DNA from: Shimazuella soli
GTDB lineage: Bacteria; Bacillota; Bacilli; Thermoactinomycetales; Thermoactinomycetaceae
NCBI RefSeq assembly: GCF_022511585.1
Contig: NZ_JAKWBN010000002.1
Span: 496,001-560,000, forward strand
Reading direction: 5' to 3'
DNA: 64,000 bases
This document shows positions 53,346 through 61,770 of this stretch, in pieces (the stretch's first letter is position 1; the number at the start of each line of letters is the position of its first letter). A program made the translations under genes and the position numbers. The notes beneath the pieces are model-generated. The model had not been told where the DNA came from. It did not search any database and saw only the letters and a program-made list of their open reading frames with translations.

Positions 53346-53870
53346 ATGAAGAGAAAAGTCATTTTATATATCGCCATGTCAATTGATGGGCATATCGCTG
53401 ATGATGAGGATGGATTGGATTGGTTACATACTACCCAAGGAGAAGGAGACAATGGGTATAGTGATTTTATCGAGCGGATCGATACCGTTGTCATGGGAAA
53501 TAAAACCTACAAAGAAATTCAAGCATTTGATGTCCCGTTTCCATATGTTGATAAAGAATGCTTTGTTTTTTCCAATCAGGAAACAGGGTCAGATGAATAT
53601 GTCCAATATACGAATGAAAATGTAGTAGATTTTATCGAAAGACTAAATCAGAAAGGAAAGAAAGATATTTGGATAGTTGGTGGAGGGAGTTTAATCAAGC
53701 ATTTTATGCAGTATCAATTGATTGATGAGTTGATACTGACCATTGCCCCTGTTACGTTGGGCAAAGGAATTCGCCTCTTTCAAGGAGAGAGTATTGAGAC
53801 GCGGTATCATTTGCAATGTATTCAGCTTGTTAATGAATTTGATCAGTTAATTATATCAAGAAGTGAATGA
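53346..53870 (+). CDS. Dihydrofolate reductase-like protein (RibD C-terminal domain family)
   Basis: The 174-residue protein has the family marks YIAMSIDGHIAD, VVMGNKTYKEI, DIWIVGGGSLI and LTIAPVTLGKGIRLF. Members (YyaP/YwjB-like) bind NADPH and are mostly uncharacterised reductases; true DHFR activity is doubtful. GGGATGAGATAGG precedes ATG 53346. It may be read through from fmt. Confidence 0.85.
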   Translation: MKRKVILYIAMSIDGHIADDEDGLDWLHTTQGEGDNGYSDFIERIDTVVMGNKTYKEIQAFDVPFPYVDKECFVFSNQETGSDEYVQYTNENVVDFIERLNQKGKKDIWIVGGGSLIKHFMQYQLIDELILTIAPVTLGKGIRLFQGESIETRYHLQCIQLVNEFDQLIISRSE

Positions 53871-53905
53871 GATATCCTCAGATGTTAGTAAAAAGCTTAC
53901 GATAT

Positions 53906-53946
53906 AAAAAAATCCCTTCATCCTATAAGCATAGGTAAAAAGGGAT
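53906..53946 (-). terminator. Terminator downstream of the micro-ORF
   Basis: On the minus strand ATCCCTT..AAGGGAT with an inner CCTAT/ATAGG stem is followed by seven T residues. It ends the RRNPP-regulator/micro-ORF unit. Confidence 0.85.
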
Positions 53947-53955
53947 ATGTCCTAT

Positions 53956-53982
53956 TTATGGAGGATCACTTTCAAATCTCAT
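53956..53982 (-). CDS. Eight-codon micro-ORF after the RRNPP regulator; possible signal peptide
   Basis: On the minus strand ATG 53982 encodes MRFESDPP and stops at 53956. The Shine-Dalgarno AAGGAGGTGA at 53989-53998 is one of the strongest in the window, with an ideal distance. The unit lies 85 bp after the regulator stop and 10 bp before a terminator. RRNPP regulators are normally followed by the gene of their peptide ligand. This ORF lacks a secretion signal, so it would be an internal peptide if it is the ligand. A second AGGAGG at about 54045-54050 has no usable start codon after it. Confidence 0.4.
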   Translation of the reverse strand: MRFESDPP

Positions 53983-54067
53983 AGGAAGTCACCTCCTTTT
54001 CATGTTTATTGTTATTTGCGTTTATCTAGAAAATAGGGAACTATAGCCTCCTGTTTTGATTAAATGG

Positions 54068-55366
54068 TTATTGGTTTTCTCTTAAATGATTTTGGAATTC
54101 ATCTAGAGATGCATAGTAATTTTCTTTATATCCTGCCCGTTTCCAACATTCCGAAATATCCACTAATATGCTTTGTAATTTATTGCTCAGTTTGTATTGC
54201 CTTGCTAATTCTTTGGCTTTTTTGTAGTGTTCTATAGCATTTATGTATGATTTTTGATCTAGATAAAATTTAGCCAAAGACATTAGTGCATAACAATACC
54301 GCTGTGCGTCTTTTGCTTGCGATCCTTTTTTGACTGCCAACTGTAAATGCCGTTCAGCTTCTTCGAATTGCTTCATTTTTTTATAAAGAAGGCCAAGTTC
54401 GGCATACGTTGAGACAAGTAAATCTTTACCTGTTTTTTCTTCGAATGTTAACGCCTCTTTATAACAATTCTCTGCACTCCAATGATCTTCAAGGTTCACA
54501 TAAATATTCCCTAAAATAGTTAATAACTCTTGAGAACGACGATATTTCTGATTTCTTACAGCGATAGAGAAGCCATGTTTTGCATAAGAAAGAGCCTCAG
54601 TAAACCGATTTTTTTTATTTAGTAAAGCAGCCATGATTTCATACATATTCAATTGAATCTCAACATCGGTTATTTCTGGTAAAGAAGACCACATTTCTTT
54701 TAACAAATGGAGGGCTTCATCCGTTTGATTCAATTTTTCCAGGTAGGAAACTTTCCCAATCAAGAGATAATATCGGATCTCATTTTTTTCTTCATCAGGG
54801 TCATAGTATTGTAATCCTTCATCAACTAAAACCAGTGAATGTTGAATATCATTTCTTTCGTAAAAGCTGATTCTTGCAAGTTCTTTATAGGAAGTAGCAA
54901 TGAGATTAAAGCTGCTATTGTTATTTTTTTTGCAGATTTCAATTACCTTTTCGAAGTGGGCTTTTGCTTGGTCCCACTTTCTTTTTTTTAAATAGAATTT
55001 TCCCTTTAAATATTGGCTATATTCTTTAGGGACTTCTTTCTTATTCTCCATTTCTCTGATTTCTGGCATAACTTTTGAAAGCAAATTTAATTCAATTTTA
55101 GACTCTAAAAGCATAAAAGTTAACTTTAATTGTTCGGAGAGCTTTCTTTCTTTTTTGACAAGGTCAAATAACGAGTTTCTTTTTAATCCTAGAATTTCTA
55201 ACTTTGAGAAGTAAGCCTCCAATGTTCCTTCGCGTACACGGTTGCCTTTTTCGATGTTGCTAATACTGGATATGGAAAGATTATCATCAGCCAAATCTTC
55301 TAGTCGCAATCCTTTATTCCTACGAAACGACCGTAAGGCTTGCCGTTCTTCCTCCTGTAATTGCAA
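54068..55366 (-). CDS. RRNPP-type HTH-TPR regulator (NprR/Rap-like)
   Basis: The 432-residue protein has an N-terminal XRE-type helix-turn-helix (residues about 10-60: KGLRLEDLADDNLSISSISNIEKG) and about nine tetratricopeptide repeats (about 105-425, for example AKAHFEKVIEICKKN, AENCYKEALTFEEKTG, AIEHYKKAKELARQY). This is the layout of NprR, PlcR and related peptide-binding quorum-sensing regulators; its length is close to NprR (about 420). TTG 55366 with AGGAGGTAGAG upstream. It is divergent from the 55736-64000 cluster, which is its likely target. Confidence 0.85.
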   Translation of the reverse strand: MQLQEEERQALRSFRRNKGLRLEDLADDNLSISSISNIEKGNRVREGTLEAYFSKLEILGLKRNSLFDLVKKERKLSEQLKLTFMLLESKIELNLLSKVMPEIREMENKKEVPKEYSQYLKGKFYLKKRKWDQAKAHFEKVIEICKKNNNSSFNLIATSYKELARISFYERNDIQHSLVLVDEGLQYYDPDEEKNEIRYYLLIGKVSYLEKLNQTDEALHLLKEMWSSLPEITDVEIQLNMYEIMAALLNKKNRFTEALSYAKHGFSIAVRNQKYRRSQELLTILGNIYVNLEDHWSAENCYKEALTFEEKTGKDLLVSTYAELGLLYKKMKQFEEAERHLQLAVKKGSQAKDAQRYCYALMSLAKFYLDQKSYINAIEHYKKAKELARQYKLSNKLQSILVDISECWKRAGYKENYYASLDEFQNHLRENQ

Positions 55367-55735
55367 ATCACTCTACCTCCTCTTAACAAATATATTATAT
55401 TTTTTTTCTAAAAAAAAGTCATCATAATAAACAAAATAGGTGAAAAATACAAATTATTTAAGAATGAACGTAGAAAAGGAAGGGTATTATGGTGGGGAAT
55501 GATGTAAAGATAATGTTTTTTTAAGAGGTAAAGGGTTAATTCTGAAAAAAATGCAAATTTGTCAGTAAATTCTAAGAAATATATAATCAAAACAAGAAGT
55601 TTGATAGGTTTTAGAAAAACATTACTAAATTGGTTTTTAAGCCGTTTTAATCCTGAATTGTTATTAGTTTCAAATGGGCAGAAAGATGTTTCTTATTTCT
55701 GCTAAAAGAACAGGAGACTAAATCTTGTTAAAACA
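55367..55735. promoter_or_regulatory. Divergent control region regulator / biosynthetic run
   Basis: 369 bp, very AT-rich. A hairpin GCAGAAA/TTTCTGC lies at 55678-55702. AGGAG at 55711-55715 fits TTG 55725 (26-codon frame) better than the ATG 55736 of the first gene. No obvious operator was recognised. Confidence 0.4.
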
Positions 55736-55996
55736 ATGGATTTACTTTGGGTCATTGATAACAGAACAATTCCTCATGAAGTCACGCGAGCTTTACAAGA
55801 ATTAGCAGACAAGTACCATTACACTGTTGATCTCATGAATCAGCATAAGTCGCAGATTATAAATGATCTTGAACACTCAGGAAAAGGATATATTGTTCGG
55901 TTTTTGTTTCCTAATGGTATGAGAGATACAGAAAGATGGATTCATGCCCTAATTCGCATGGAAGTAAGGCGATTACATGATTTAAAGAAAGGATGA
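55736..55996 (+). CDS. Hypothetical protein, 86 aa
   Basis: ATG 55736 has no ribosome site at the normal distance. A competing 26-codon frame starts at TTG 55725. The 86-residue product is soluble, with a helical N-terminal part (HEVTRALQELADKYHY) and a Gly-turn then strand GKGYIVRFLFPNG and a basic C-terminal helix. Function unknown. The next gene starts 6 bp downstream, so the two are probably expressed together. Confidence 0.55.
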   Translation: MDLLWVIDNRTIPHEVTRALQELADKYHYTVDLMNQHKSQIINDLEHSGKGYIVRFLFPNGMRDTERWIHALIRMEVRRLHDLKKG

Positions 55997-56002
55997 GGCA
56001 AA

Positions 56003-56332
56003 ATGTTGAAAATAAGTTTGGAAGGTAACAGGGATAAAGTTAAGGAGTTCTTGGAATTTCTTAAAATAAGTCCACAATGGCGTTGTTATAGCCAGTCTAG
56101 GCTTTCAATGGGGACTAATGAATTAAGAATGGATTATTTTTATGATGAGAATCCGTATGTGAAACCAACGGTCTCGAACAAGAAAATAAGTAAAGTAACC
56201 ATTACCAGTGAGGATAGAAAGACGATTGAATTTACTTTATTGAACGCTGAGATCACAGATATGGCGAATGGTACAACTTATATTCACGGTAGGAATTATG
56301 ACGTTTTCACTACTCCAAAACACATCAGTTAA
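56003..56332 (+). CDS. Hypothetical protein, 109 aa (DUF3970-like N-terminus), paralogue of the window-start gene
   Basis: AAGGATGAGG precedes ATG 56003. The N-terminus (ISLEGNRDKVKEFLEFLK) resembles DUF3970-type small Bacillus proteins. The C-terminal half matches the truncated gene at 1-189 (ITS then TYIHGRNYDVF against TYIHGKSYDPF). Function unknown. In the other copy it is coupled to a zinc-ribbon gene; here it is coupled to the 55736 gene and followed by the GGDEF gene. Confidence 0.65.
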   Translation: MLKISLEGNRDKVKEFLEFLKISPQWRCYSQSRLSMGTNELRMDYFYDENPYVKPTVSNKKISKVTITSEDRKTIEFTLLNAEITDMANGTTYIHGRNYDVFTTPKHIS

Positions 56333-56397
56333 TATATTGTAAGCGTTTTTTATGTAAACACACAAAATCCAATTGATGATAGACGAAAGGAAACAAA

Positions 56398-57069
56398 ATG
56401 AAAGCTTCTATGGTATATAGTGCTGAAAATTCTTTTGTTGCTCCTGCTTACGGTAAAAATTGGTGTGATTACATCCGCGATCCTGTAACCGGATTCATTT
56501 CCTTTCCAAGTTTCTTAAAAAGTTATACTCAGGAATTCCCTGCTCTCTTGAAAAACTATGGAGCAGTAGGAATTGCAGTAGGAGATGTAGATAATCTAAA
56601 ATCTTGTTTCCAGTCGATGAATGAAAAAAACCCTTGGTCTTTTGGTCACCTTGCTGGAAATGCGTTCATGTCTCAATTGGGGGAAATTAGTTTATCCGCA
56701 TTTAAAAAACTAGAATATCCGTGGAGTGCATTATCTACTTTCGGTGGGGATGAAATGATACTCGTCTGTGCAGGAAAGACACAAGCTGATTTTTACCTTT
56801 CTGTGGAAGATTTCCATCATGAATTAGCCGATCAATTACCATTAACTGTTTCATTTGCCGCAGGGTGGTTTGCAGTAGAGAAAGACATTGAGCTTCCCAC
56901 CCAACAAGATTTTGCCTATTTAAGTGCTTCTGCGCTTTCTCTGGTAGATCGTGCGTTATTAGATGGAAAAAACCATATCAAGGAAATGAACTCCACTAAT
57001 AACTGTACTTTTATCAAAAAAATGCAGACAAAATGGCTGAGGGAGAAAGAATGGTGGAGTTGTAACTAG
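56398..57069 (+). CDS. Stand-alone GGDEF-like nucleotide cyclase domain
   Basis: The 223-residue protein is essentially one GGDEF-fold domain: metal/nucleotide strand GIAVGDVDNLKSCFQSMN (about residues 57-75) and the signature FGGDEMILV (about residues 119-127, GGDEM instead of GGDEF). The C-terminus includes ALSLVDRALLDGKNHI, like the LxxADxALYxAKxxGR tail. No sensor, membrane or EAL part. It could make a cyclic dinucleotide or other nucleotide product, or be catalytically altered. AAAGGAAAC precedes ATG 56398. Its place at the head of a biosynthetic run is unusual. Confidence 0.8.
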   Translation: MKASMVYSAENSFVAPAYGKNWCDYIRDPVTGFISFPSFLKSYTQEFPALLKNYGAVGIAVGDVDNLKSCFQSMNEKNPWSFGHLAGNAFMSQLGEISLSAFKKLEYPWSALSTFGGDEMILVCAGKTQADFYLSVEDFHHELADQLPLTVSFAAGWFAVEKDIELPTQQDFAYLSASALSLVDRALLDGKNHIKEMNSTNNCTFIKKMQTKWLREKEWWSCN

Positions 57070-57116
57070 TAGCTCCAATTTAAATCCTACTGTATCCAAA
57101 TTAGTGAGGTGATCGA

Positions 57117-58316
57117 ATGAAGATTTTTTTGACTAGTGAAACACGAGTCAATTCATTGATTGAGTACGGAGAAAACATGGGGCATGAATTTTATCTGGTG
57201 AAAAATACAGAAACCATCTCATCTACATATCCTGGAATTCGCCTTCACTCCCATGACGATTGGGGAAGCATTATTTCATACCTTCAAAGTACTCCGATTG
57301 ACGCTGTGATCTCAATTTGTGGGAATACCCCCGAACAAATTGCGTTAATCAGAGATGGAATGATCAAGCATTACTCTGAAAGCGTGTTAGGAATTCCCAT
57401 GATCGGTCATCCACTACAATCGGCAATGGTTGGAATTGACAAAGGGATCATGCGTCAAGTGTTGCGTAAGAATAGTGCAATCACAGTTGCGCCTGGAGAT
57501 GTGGTAACCAATAAGGACGAGGCCGCAAAAATAGCAGATCAAGTTGGGTATCCCATCATCTTAAAAGATCCTACCGGAAGTGCTGGAGCTAAAACCGCTT
57601 ATTGTGTAACCCATATGGAGATAGATCGTTATTTTGAAATGTATCGACCTTCCAAAGTTTTGATTGAAAAACATATAGAAGGGATCGAAATATCGATTGA
57701 AGTTTTGAGTTACAAAGGGGTAACTGTTCCTTTTGTCCCGATTTACAAAGGATCAACGTTAGCAGGTGGACATCCCACCGAACGCCTTAAAATTGCACCC
57801 TACCACTTACCAGAATCACGACTAACAGAATTACAGGAGATCATTCAACAGTTAGGAAAGCTGTTTCATTGGGAAGGAATTACTGACATCGATCTGATCA
57901 TTCCTCAAAAAGGACCGATCACCGTCTTGGAAGTAAATACTCGATTTGGTGGAAGTACTGCCCTAACGAATTTAACAGGAGCACCAAACACTTATCATGA
58001 GTTAGTGAAAATGGCTATGAATAACTGGAAGCCACCGGAGATTCATACTAGATATCTTTCATTGCAAATACCCGTCTTACAACACTTTACACTGCAACAA
58101 AGCCAACAAATCTCAGATGAATTTGCAACGGTACGACGAATTGCAAATAAAATTTTGCCTAGTCCAGTTAAGTCGATTCTCACTATGTCGGGACCGACAA
58201 ACCAAGTTATTCAAGATATAGACAAGTTGGTTTCGTTGATTTCCATAAGAGAAGCCTGGAAAGAATTCCATGAAGTAATGCAGTCATCAACATATTACCA
58301 AGAATTGAGGGGATAA
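57117..58316 (+). CDS. ATP-grasp carboxylate-amine/thiol ligase
   Basis: The 399-residue protein has an N-terminal pre-ATP-grasp Rossmann part (about 1-105), then ATP-binding VGYPIILKDPTGSAGA, the lid and VLIEKHIEGIEISIEVLSY, and the metal site DIDLI..VLEVNTRFGGST (family EINxR). These enzymes activate a carboxylate as acyl phosphate and join it to an amine, often in dipeptide or natural-product synthesis. GAGGTGATC precedes ATG 57117. The next gene begins 2 bp after its stop. Substrates unknown. Confidence 0.87.
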   Translation: MKIFLTSETRVNSLIEYGENMGHEFYLVKNTETISSTYPGIRLHSHDDWGSIISYLQSTPIDAVISICGNTPEQIALIRDGMIKHYSESVLGIPMIGHPLQSAMVGIDKGIMRQVLRKNSAITVAPGDVVTNKDEAAKIADQVGYPIILKDPTGSAGAKTAYCVTHMEIDRYFEMYRPSKVLIEKHIEGIEISIEVLSYKGVTVPFVPIYKGSTLAGGHPTERLKIAPYHLPESRLTELQEIIQQLGKLFHWEGITDIDLIIPQKGPITVLEVNTRFGGSTALTNLTGAPNTYHELVKMAMNNWKPPEIHTRYLSLQIPVLQHFTLQQSQQISDEFATVRRIANKILPSPVKSILTMSGPTNQVIQDIDKLVSLISIREAWKEFHEVMQSSTYYQELRG

Positions 58317-58318
58317 AA

Positions 58319-58735
58319 ATGGAATTTCATACTACTGTTTCTTCCATTGGTGATCTCTTAATCATTCGATTACCAGGTGAGATCCCTGTGGATTTTCGTA
58401 GTCGTAAATGCAAGGGGTCAATCAATGAGACTCCTTTTACAGGAGTAATCTTGCGAACAGATGAACAACCTCCATACATTCCTTTGTCTAAGAAAACAGA
58501 ATGGAAACAGGGAGATGCGGTTCGAGTTCAGTTAAGCCTTGTAAATATTGGGCTTCCAAAAATGAATGTTCCTGACCAACTTCAAAAATTATTAAAAGAA
58601 GCTGAAACTACCATTGATCGACTTCCAGTTTATGAACGACAGCAACTATTGAGTACGATCTATGAAGCTAAAACCGATGAGATCCGTCTCATCCGAATGA
58701 AAGCGATTGTACAAGCTTGTTTGGATAAAGAATAG
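58319..58735 (+). CDS. YdeI/OmpD-associated family protein (DUF1905-like)
   Basis: The 138-residue protein combines a beta-rich DUF1905-like half (LPGEIPVDFRSRKCKGSING-type opening, TEWKQGDAVRVQLSL) with a C-terminal OmdA helical tail (ETTIDRLPVYERQQLLSTIYEAK). The family is linked to bacteriocin tolerance and remains biochemically unclear. Coupled tightly to the ATP-grasp gene, so it may serve self-protection or carrier function in this pathway. Confidence 0.65.
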   Translation: MEFHTTVSSIGDLLIIRLPGEIPVDFRSRKCKGSINETPFTGVILRTDEQPPYIPLSKKTEWKQGDAVRVQLSLVNIGLPKMNVPDQLQKLLKEAETTIDRLPVYERQQLLSTIYEAKTDEIRLIRMKAIVQACLDKE

Positions 58736-58774
58736 GTTGGCTTATTTCAAAATAACGAAAGGGATGTGTACGAT

Positions 58775-59863
58775 ATGAAAAGCAGTTTACTTGCTCATGT
58801 GGATGAAAAATGCGTGTTGGAGTTAGAACAAAAATATAGTATTTGTGTGGAAGATATCATGATGATTGCCTTAAATACGTTAGGAGTTAATTCGGATTTC
58901 GATTCACCTAGAATGAGGATGAAAATCCGTTTAAAAAGCCGTCCCGAATATCTACTTCGATTGATTGTACCGCCTAATCGAAAAAAATCACCATTTTTCC
59001 TTACGCCTACCCAACTACTATTTCATGGGAAGCCTTTTGCAGATGTATTTGAACTTGAAAATGATGATGTTGTAATGGGGTATTTCCGAAAAGGTGGAGA
59101 TGTCCTTACCATGAACTCCAATGCTAGAAGTGTCTGTACAGGATGTGTCTTCTGTTATAATAGCTTGGAAGTTGCAGAGGACCCCAGGTTAAAAGTTTTA
59201 GATGATCTTGATCAATACTTTCACATCTTGGCCAATCAACAAGGTTGGAAAGATCTATCTTCTTTGGAGCAAGTTTGCCTTTCTACTGGTTGTTTTCTTT
59301 ATGAACATCTCGCCATTCAACACCTAAAAAACGTGCGTCATACTCTGAATAATCATAATTTTAAAGGTCAACTGAATTTTCTAGGTTCTGTTATTCGTTC
59401 CAATGAAGGGTTCCAAGAGCTGAATCAATACACAGCACCTTTTAAGTTAACACTAACCATTGAGTGCTTTACCAAAAGAGATGTCATATTGAAAAGCTCG
59501 AAAGCAGATCTATTACCTGAACAGATGCCTGATTTATTAGCTCGTGCAAAAGCTCAGGGATTGGATACGACATGGACCTACATTGTAGGGCTGGATGACC
59601 TTGAATCAGCAATGGAAGGGATAAAATCGATACTTCCACATACAACTAAAATGCCTTCCATTAATCTGTTTCAGTCCCATAATGAGTTCATGCAAGTTTT
59701 TGCAAGTGGGGAAGTAACCAATCTAGAATGGTACTTAAAATTCCGTAAAGAAATAGAAAAACTCCTTATTCCTACCACACTTCGTCCCACAACCTGGGAA
59801 TGTTACCGAACACTCTGGTACTTTACTTTCGATGGAAAACCAATGAATGAGATAGGATGGTAA
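58775..59863 (+). CDS. Radical-SAM-like protein with CX2CX2C cluster motif
   Basis: The 362-residue protein from ATG 58775 (AAAGGG upstream). The cluster motif is VCTGCVFCYNSLE at about residues 124-136: Cys-x2-Cys-x-Phe-Cys, with the aromatic residue and the last spacing canonical, but one residue fewer between the first two Cys than CX3CX2C. The rest looks like a partial TIM barrel (LEQVCLSTGCFLYEHL, KLTLTIECF, TWTYIVGLDD). It probably binds a 4Fe-4S cluster and uses SAM. Substrate unknown. The N-terminal domain (about 1-110) is of unknown type. Confidence 0.75.
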   Translation: MKSSLLAHVDEKCVLELEQKYSICVEDIMMIALNTLGVNSDFDSPRMRMKIRLKSRPEYLLRLIVPPNRKKSPFFLTPTQLLFHGKPFADVFELENDDVVMGYFRKGGDVLTMNSNARSVCTGCVFCYNSLEVAEDPRLKVLDDLDQYFHILANQQGWKDLSSLEQVCLSTGCFLYEHLAIQHLKNVRHTLNNHNFKGQLNFLGSVIRSNEGFQELNQYTAPFKLTLTIECFTKRDVILKSSKADLLPEQMPDLLARAKAQGLDTTWTYIVGLDDLESAMEGIKSILPHTTKMPSINLFQSHNEFMQVFASGEVTNLEWYLKFRKEIEKLLIPTTLRPTTWECYRTLWYFTFDGKPMNEIGW

Positions 59864-59866
59864 AAA

Positions 59867-60658
59867 ATGAACAAAGATATGGGGAATTCTTCCGTTGTGT
59901 TTACAGGTTTGGCAGATGAATATGTACAATTTCGCCCTAGATACCCGAAAGCATTTTTGAATCAGTTATTAGATTTCTTTCATGTAGACGGTTCTGGTAG
60001 ACTTCTTGATCTGGGTTGTGGACCAGGTACGGTTACGCTAGATATGAGGGATCGTTTTCAAGAAGTGGTTGGATTAGATCCAAATGAAGACATGTTCAAA
60101 GCAGCATGTCTTCAGAAGGAAAGAGAGAAAGCTGGCAATGTTCAGTTTCAATTAATGAGAGCAGAAGATATCAGTGAAAAGTTAGGATCATTCCAACTTG
60201 TTACCTGTGTTTCCTCCTTCCATTGGATGGATCGTAGACTGGTATTACAAAAAGCTTATCAGCTCCTAACAGATGGTGGAGGAATTGCTATTTGGGGGAT
60301 GGGAAGCTTTTGGGCAAGACGAGAAAAATGGCAAGAAATCATGATTGATATTGTAAAAAAATATCTAGGACCGGAACGACATGGATCAGAAGCAATGAAT
60401 CGTAAACCCTCCCATCAAATTGTTGTAAAAGAAGAAGGTTTTAAAAATGTGGAGATGCAAAAGTATCCGATTGTTCAGACCTGGGATCTAGAAAGAATCA
60501 TGGGTTACTTGTACTCTTCTTCCTTTGCTGCAAAAGAATTATTTGGGGACCGATTACCAGAATTTGATCGTGAAGTAAGAGAAGCATTACAAACATTTAG
60601 CCCAGATGATCATTTTGAAGATCACATCACAATAAAGGTGATAGTTGGATGGAAGTAA
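59867..60658 (+). CDS. Class I SAM-dependent methyltransferase
   Basis: The 263-residue protein has motif I LLDLGCGPGTVTLDM (about residue 45), acidic VVGLDPNEDM for SAM ribose, and a post-motif segment VTCVSSFHWMDR typical of Methyltransf_11/25 small-molecule methyltransferases (FHWM in the UbiE/trans-aconitate group). It begins 3 bp after the radical SAM gene and overlaps the next gene by 10 bp. Substrate unknown. Confidence 0.87.
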   Translation: MNKDMGNSSVVFTGLADEYVQFRPRYPKAFLNQLLDFFHVDGSGRLLDLGCGPGTVTLDMRDRFQEVVGLDPNEDMFKAACLQKEREKAGNVQFQLMRAEDISEKLGSFQLVTCVSSFHWMDRRLVLQKAYQLLTDGGGIAIWGMGSFWARREKWQEIMIDIVKKYLGPERHGSEAMNRKPSHQIVVKEEGFKNVEMQKYPIVQTWDLERIMGYLYSSSFAAKELFGDRLPEFDREVREALQTFSPDDHFEDHITIKVIVGWK

Positions 60659-61752
60659 ACGGTATTAGAATCACTGATTTGTTCATTGATTACGTCACGG
60701 TACCGTATGAGGATCAGTTTATATCAGCGTATTTTCTGGAAGTGGCCACGAATAAGGGAATTTTGGGATTCTATGGACCAATACGACAATCCTCTGTTGC
60801 AGTCCAACTAGCGACCATGAGAGAGACAATTAAAGGTTTGAATCCCATTGCTACGGAACGAATTTGGAATAAAGTATTTTCTTCGACTCAATTTGGCGGA
60901 AGAACAGGAATATGGATGATGGCTTTAGGGGCGCTTGATTGCGCCCTTTGGGATATAAAAGGCAAAATATTTCAAGTTCCAGTGTTTGAATTATTAGGAG
61001 GACCTTGTCGGGAGAAAATCCCTTGTTATGCGAGTTGCATGGGATTTGATGAGGAGGGTGCAGAAGTTCCCAAAATAGTAAAGCAGATGGAGAATGAAGG
61101 CTACCTCGCCCAAAAATGGGCACTTCGCAAGAAAGAATCGGGTGATTCTCTTTCCAGAAACATCCAAAGCGCAAAACGAATTTGTGATTCCTCCAGTCAA
61201 AAAGTGATGTTTGAAATCCTTGGATCGTGGGCTATTTCCCAAACAAAAGAATTTTGCAATCAAATGAAGTCCTATTCTATTGGTTGGATCGAGGAGCCAA
61301 TTCCATCTGAAATGTTGCTTTCTAGTTTAATAGATCTAAAGGACATTAATATCCCAATAGCAGCTGGAGAGCATATCTACAATCGATTTGAAGCATATTC
61401 CTTGCTGACATCAAAATTAATCGATTATTTCCAATTGGATATTGGATGGTGTGGAGGTATTACCGAAAGCATTCGTATTGTGGCTATGTCGTCTACATTG
61501 GGAATACCCCTGATACCGCATGGTCATAATTTCCTTCCAGGACTTCATCTTGCGTTTGCTTATGCTCCAGAAACCATTCCCATGTTGGAATATCACATTA
61601 CTATAGAACCAAGAAGACAGATTTTTTATAAACACCCTGTAAAACCGAAAAACGGTAGTATTTCTCTTCCTGAGCAACCTGGTTTAGGAACGGAATTAAC
61701 TCCTCATTTCCTAAAAAGAGAAAAACTCATAGAACCAAAAGTTTCTAAGTAG
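60649..61752 (+). CDS. Enolase-superfamily (mandelate racemase/muconate lactonising type) enzyme
   Basis: The 367-residue protein shows the N-terminal capping domain, LGALDCALWDIKGK, then catalytic barrel elements: QKWALRK (KxK-like position), FEILGSWA (first metal ligand is Glu where most have Asp, in VDANxxW), WIEEPI (second ligand), AAGEH (third ligand), LDIGWCGGITES (Asp) and PHGHNF (His of the His-Asp dyad). Most catalytic residues of a dehydratase/racemase on acid sugars or similar carboxylates are kept. AAAGGTGATAG precedes ATG 60649. Confidence 0.85.
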   Translation: MEVNGIRITDLFIDYVTVPYEDQFISAYFLEVATNKGILGFYGPIRQSSVAVQLATMRETIKGLNPIATERIWNKVFSSTQFGGRTGIWMMALGALDCALWDIKGKIFQVPVFELLGGPCREKIPCYASCMGFDEEGAEVPKIVKQMENEGYLAQKWALRKKESGDSLSRNIQSAKRICDSSSQKVMFEILGSWAISQTKEFCNQMKSYSIGWIEEPIPSEMLLSSLIDLKDINIPIAAGEHIYNRFEAYSLLTSKLIDYFQLDIGWCGGITESIRIVAMSSTLGIPLIPHGHNFLPGLHLAFAYAPETIPMLEYHITIEPRRQIFYKHPVKPKNGSISLPEQPGLGTELTPHFLKREKLIEPKVSK

Positions 61753-61770
61753 GTACAAGGAGTGGGAAAT

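Noticed and set aside
54040-54060. Start of a second micro-ORF after AGGAGG behind the RRNPP regulator
   Set aside because: No ATG, GTG or TTG follows at a usable distance; only ATA would fit.
55725-55805. 26-codon TTG frame with better-spaced AGGAG than the 55736 gene
   Set aside because: The overlapping 86-residue frame has protein-like composition and is coupled to the next gene; the short frame has no recognisable feature. Kept only as a note.
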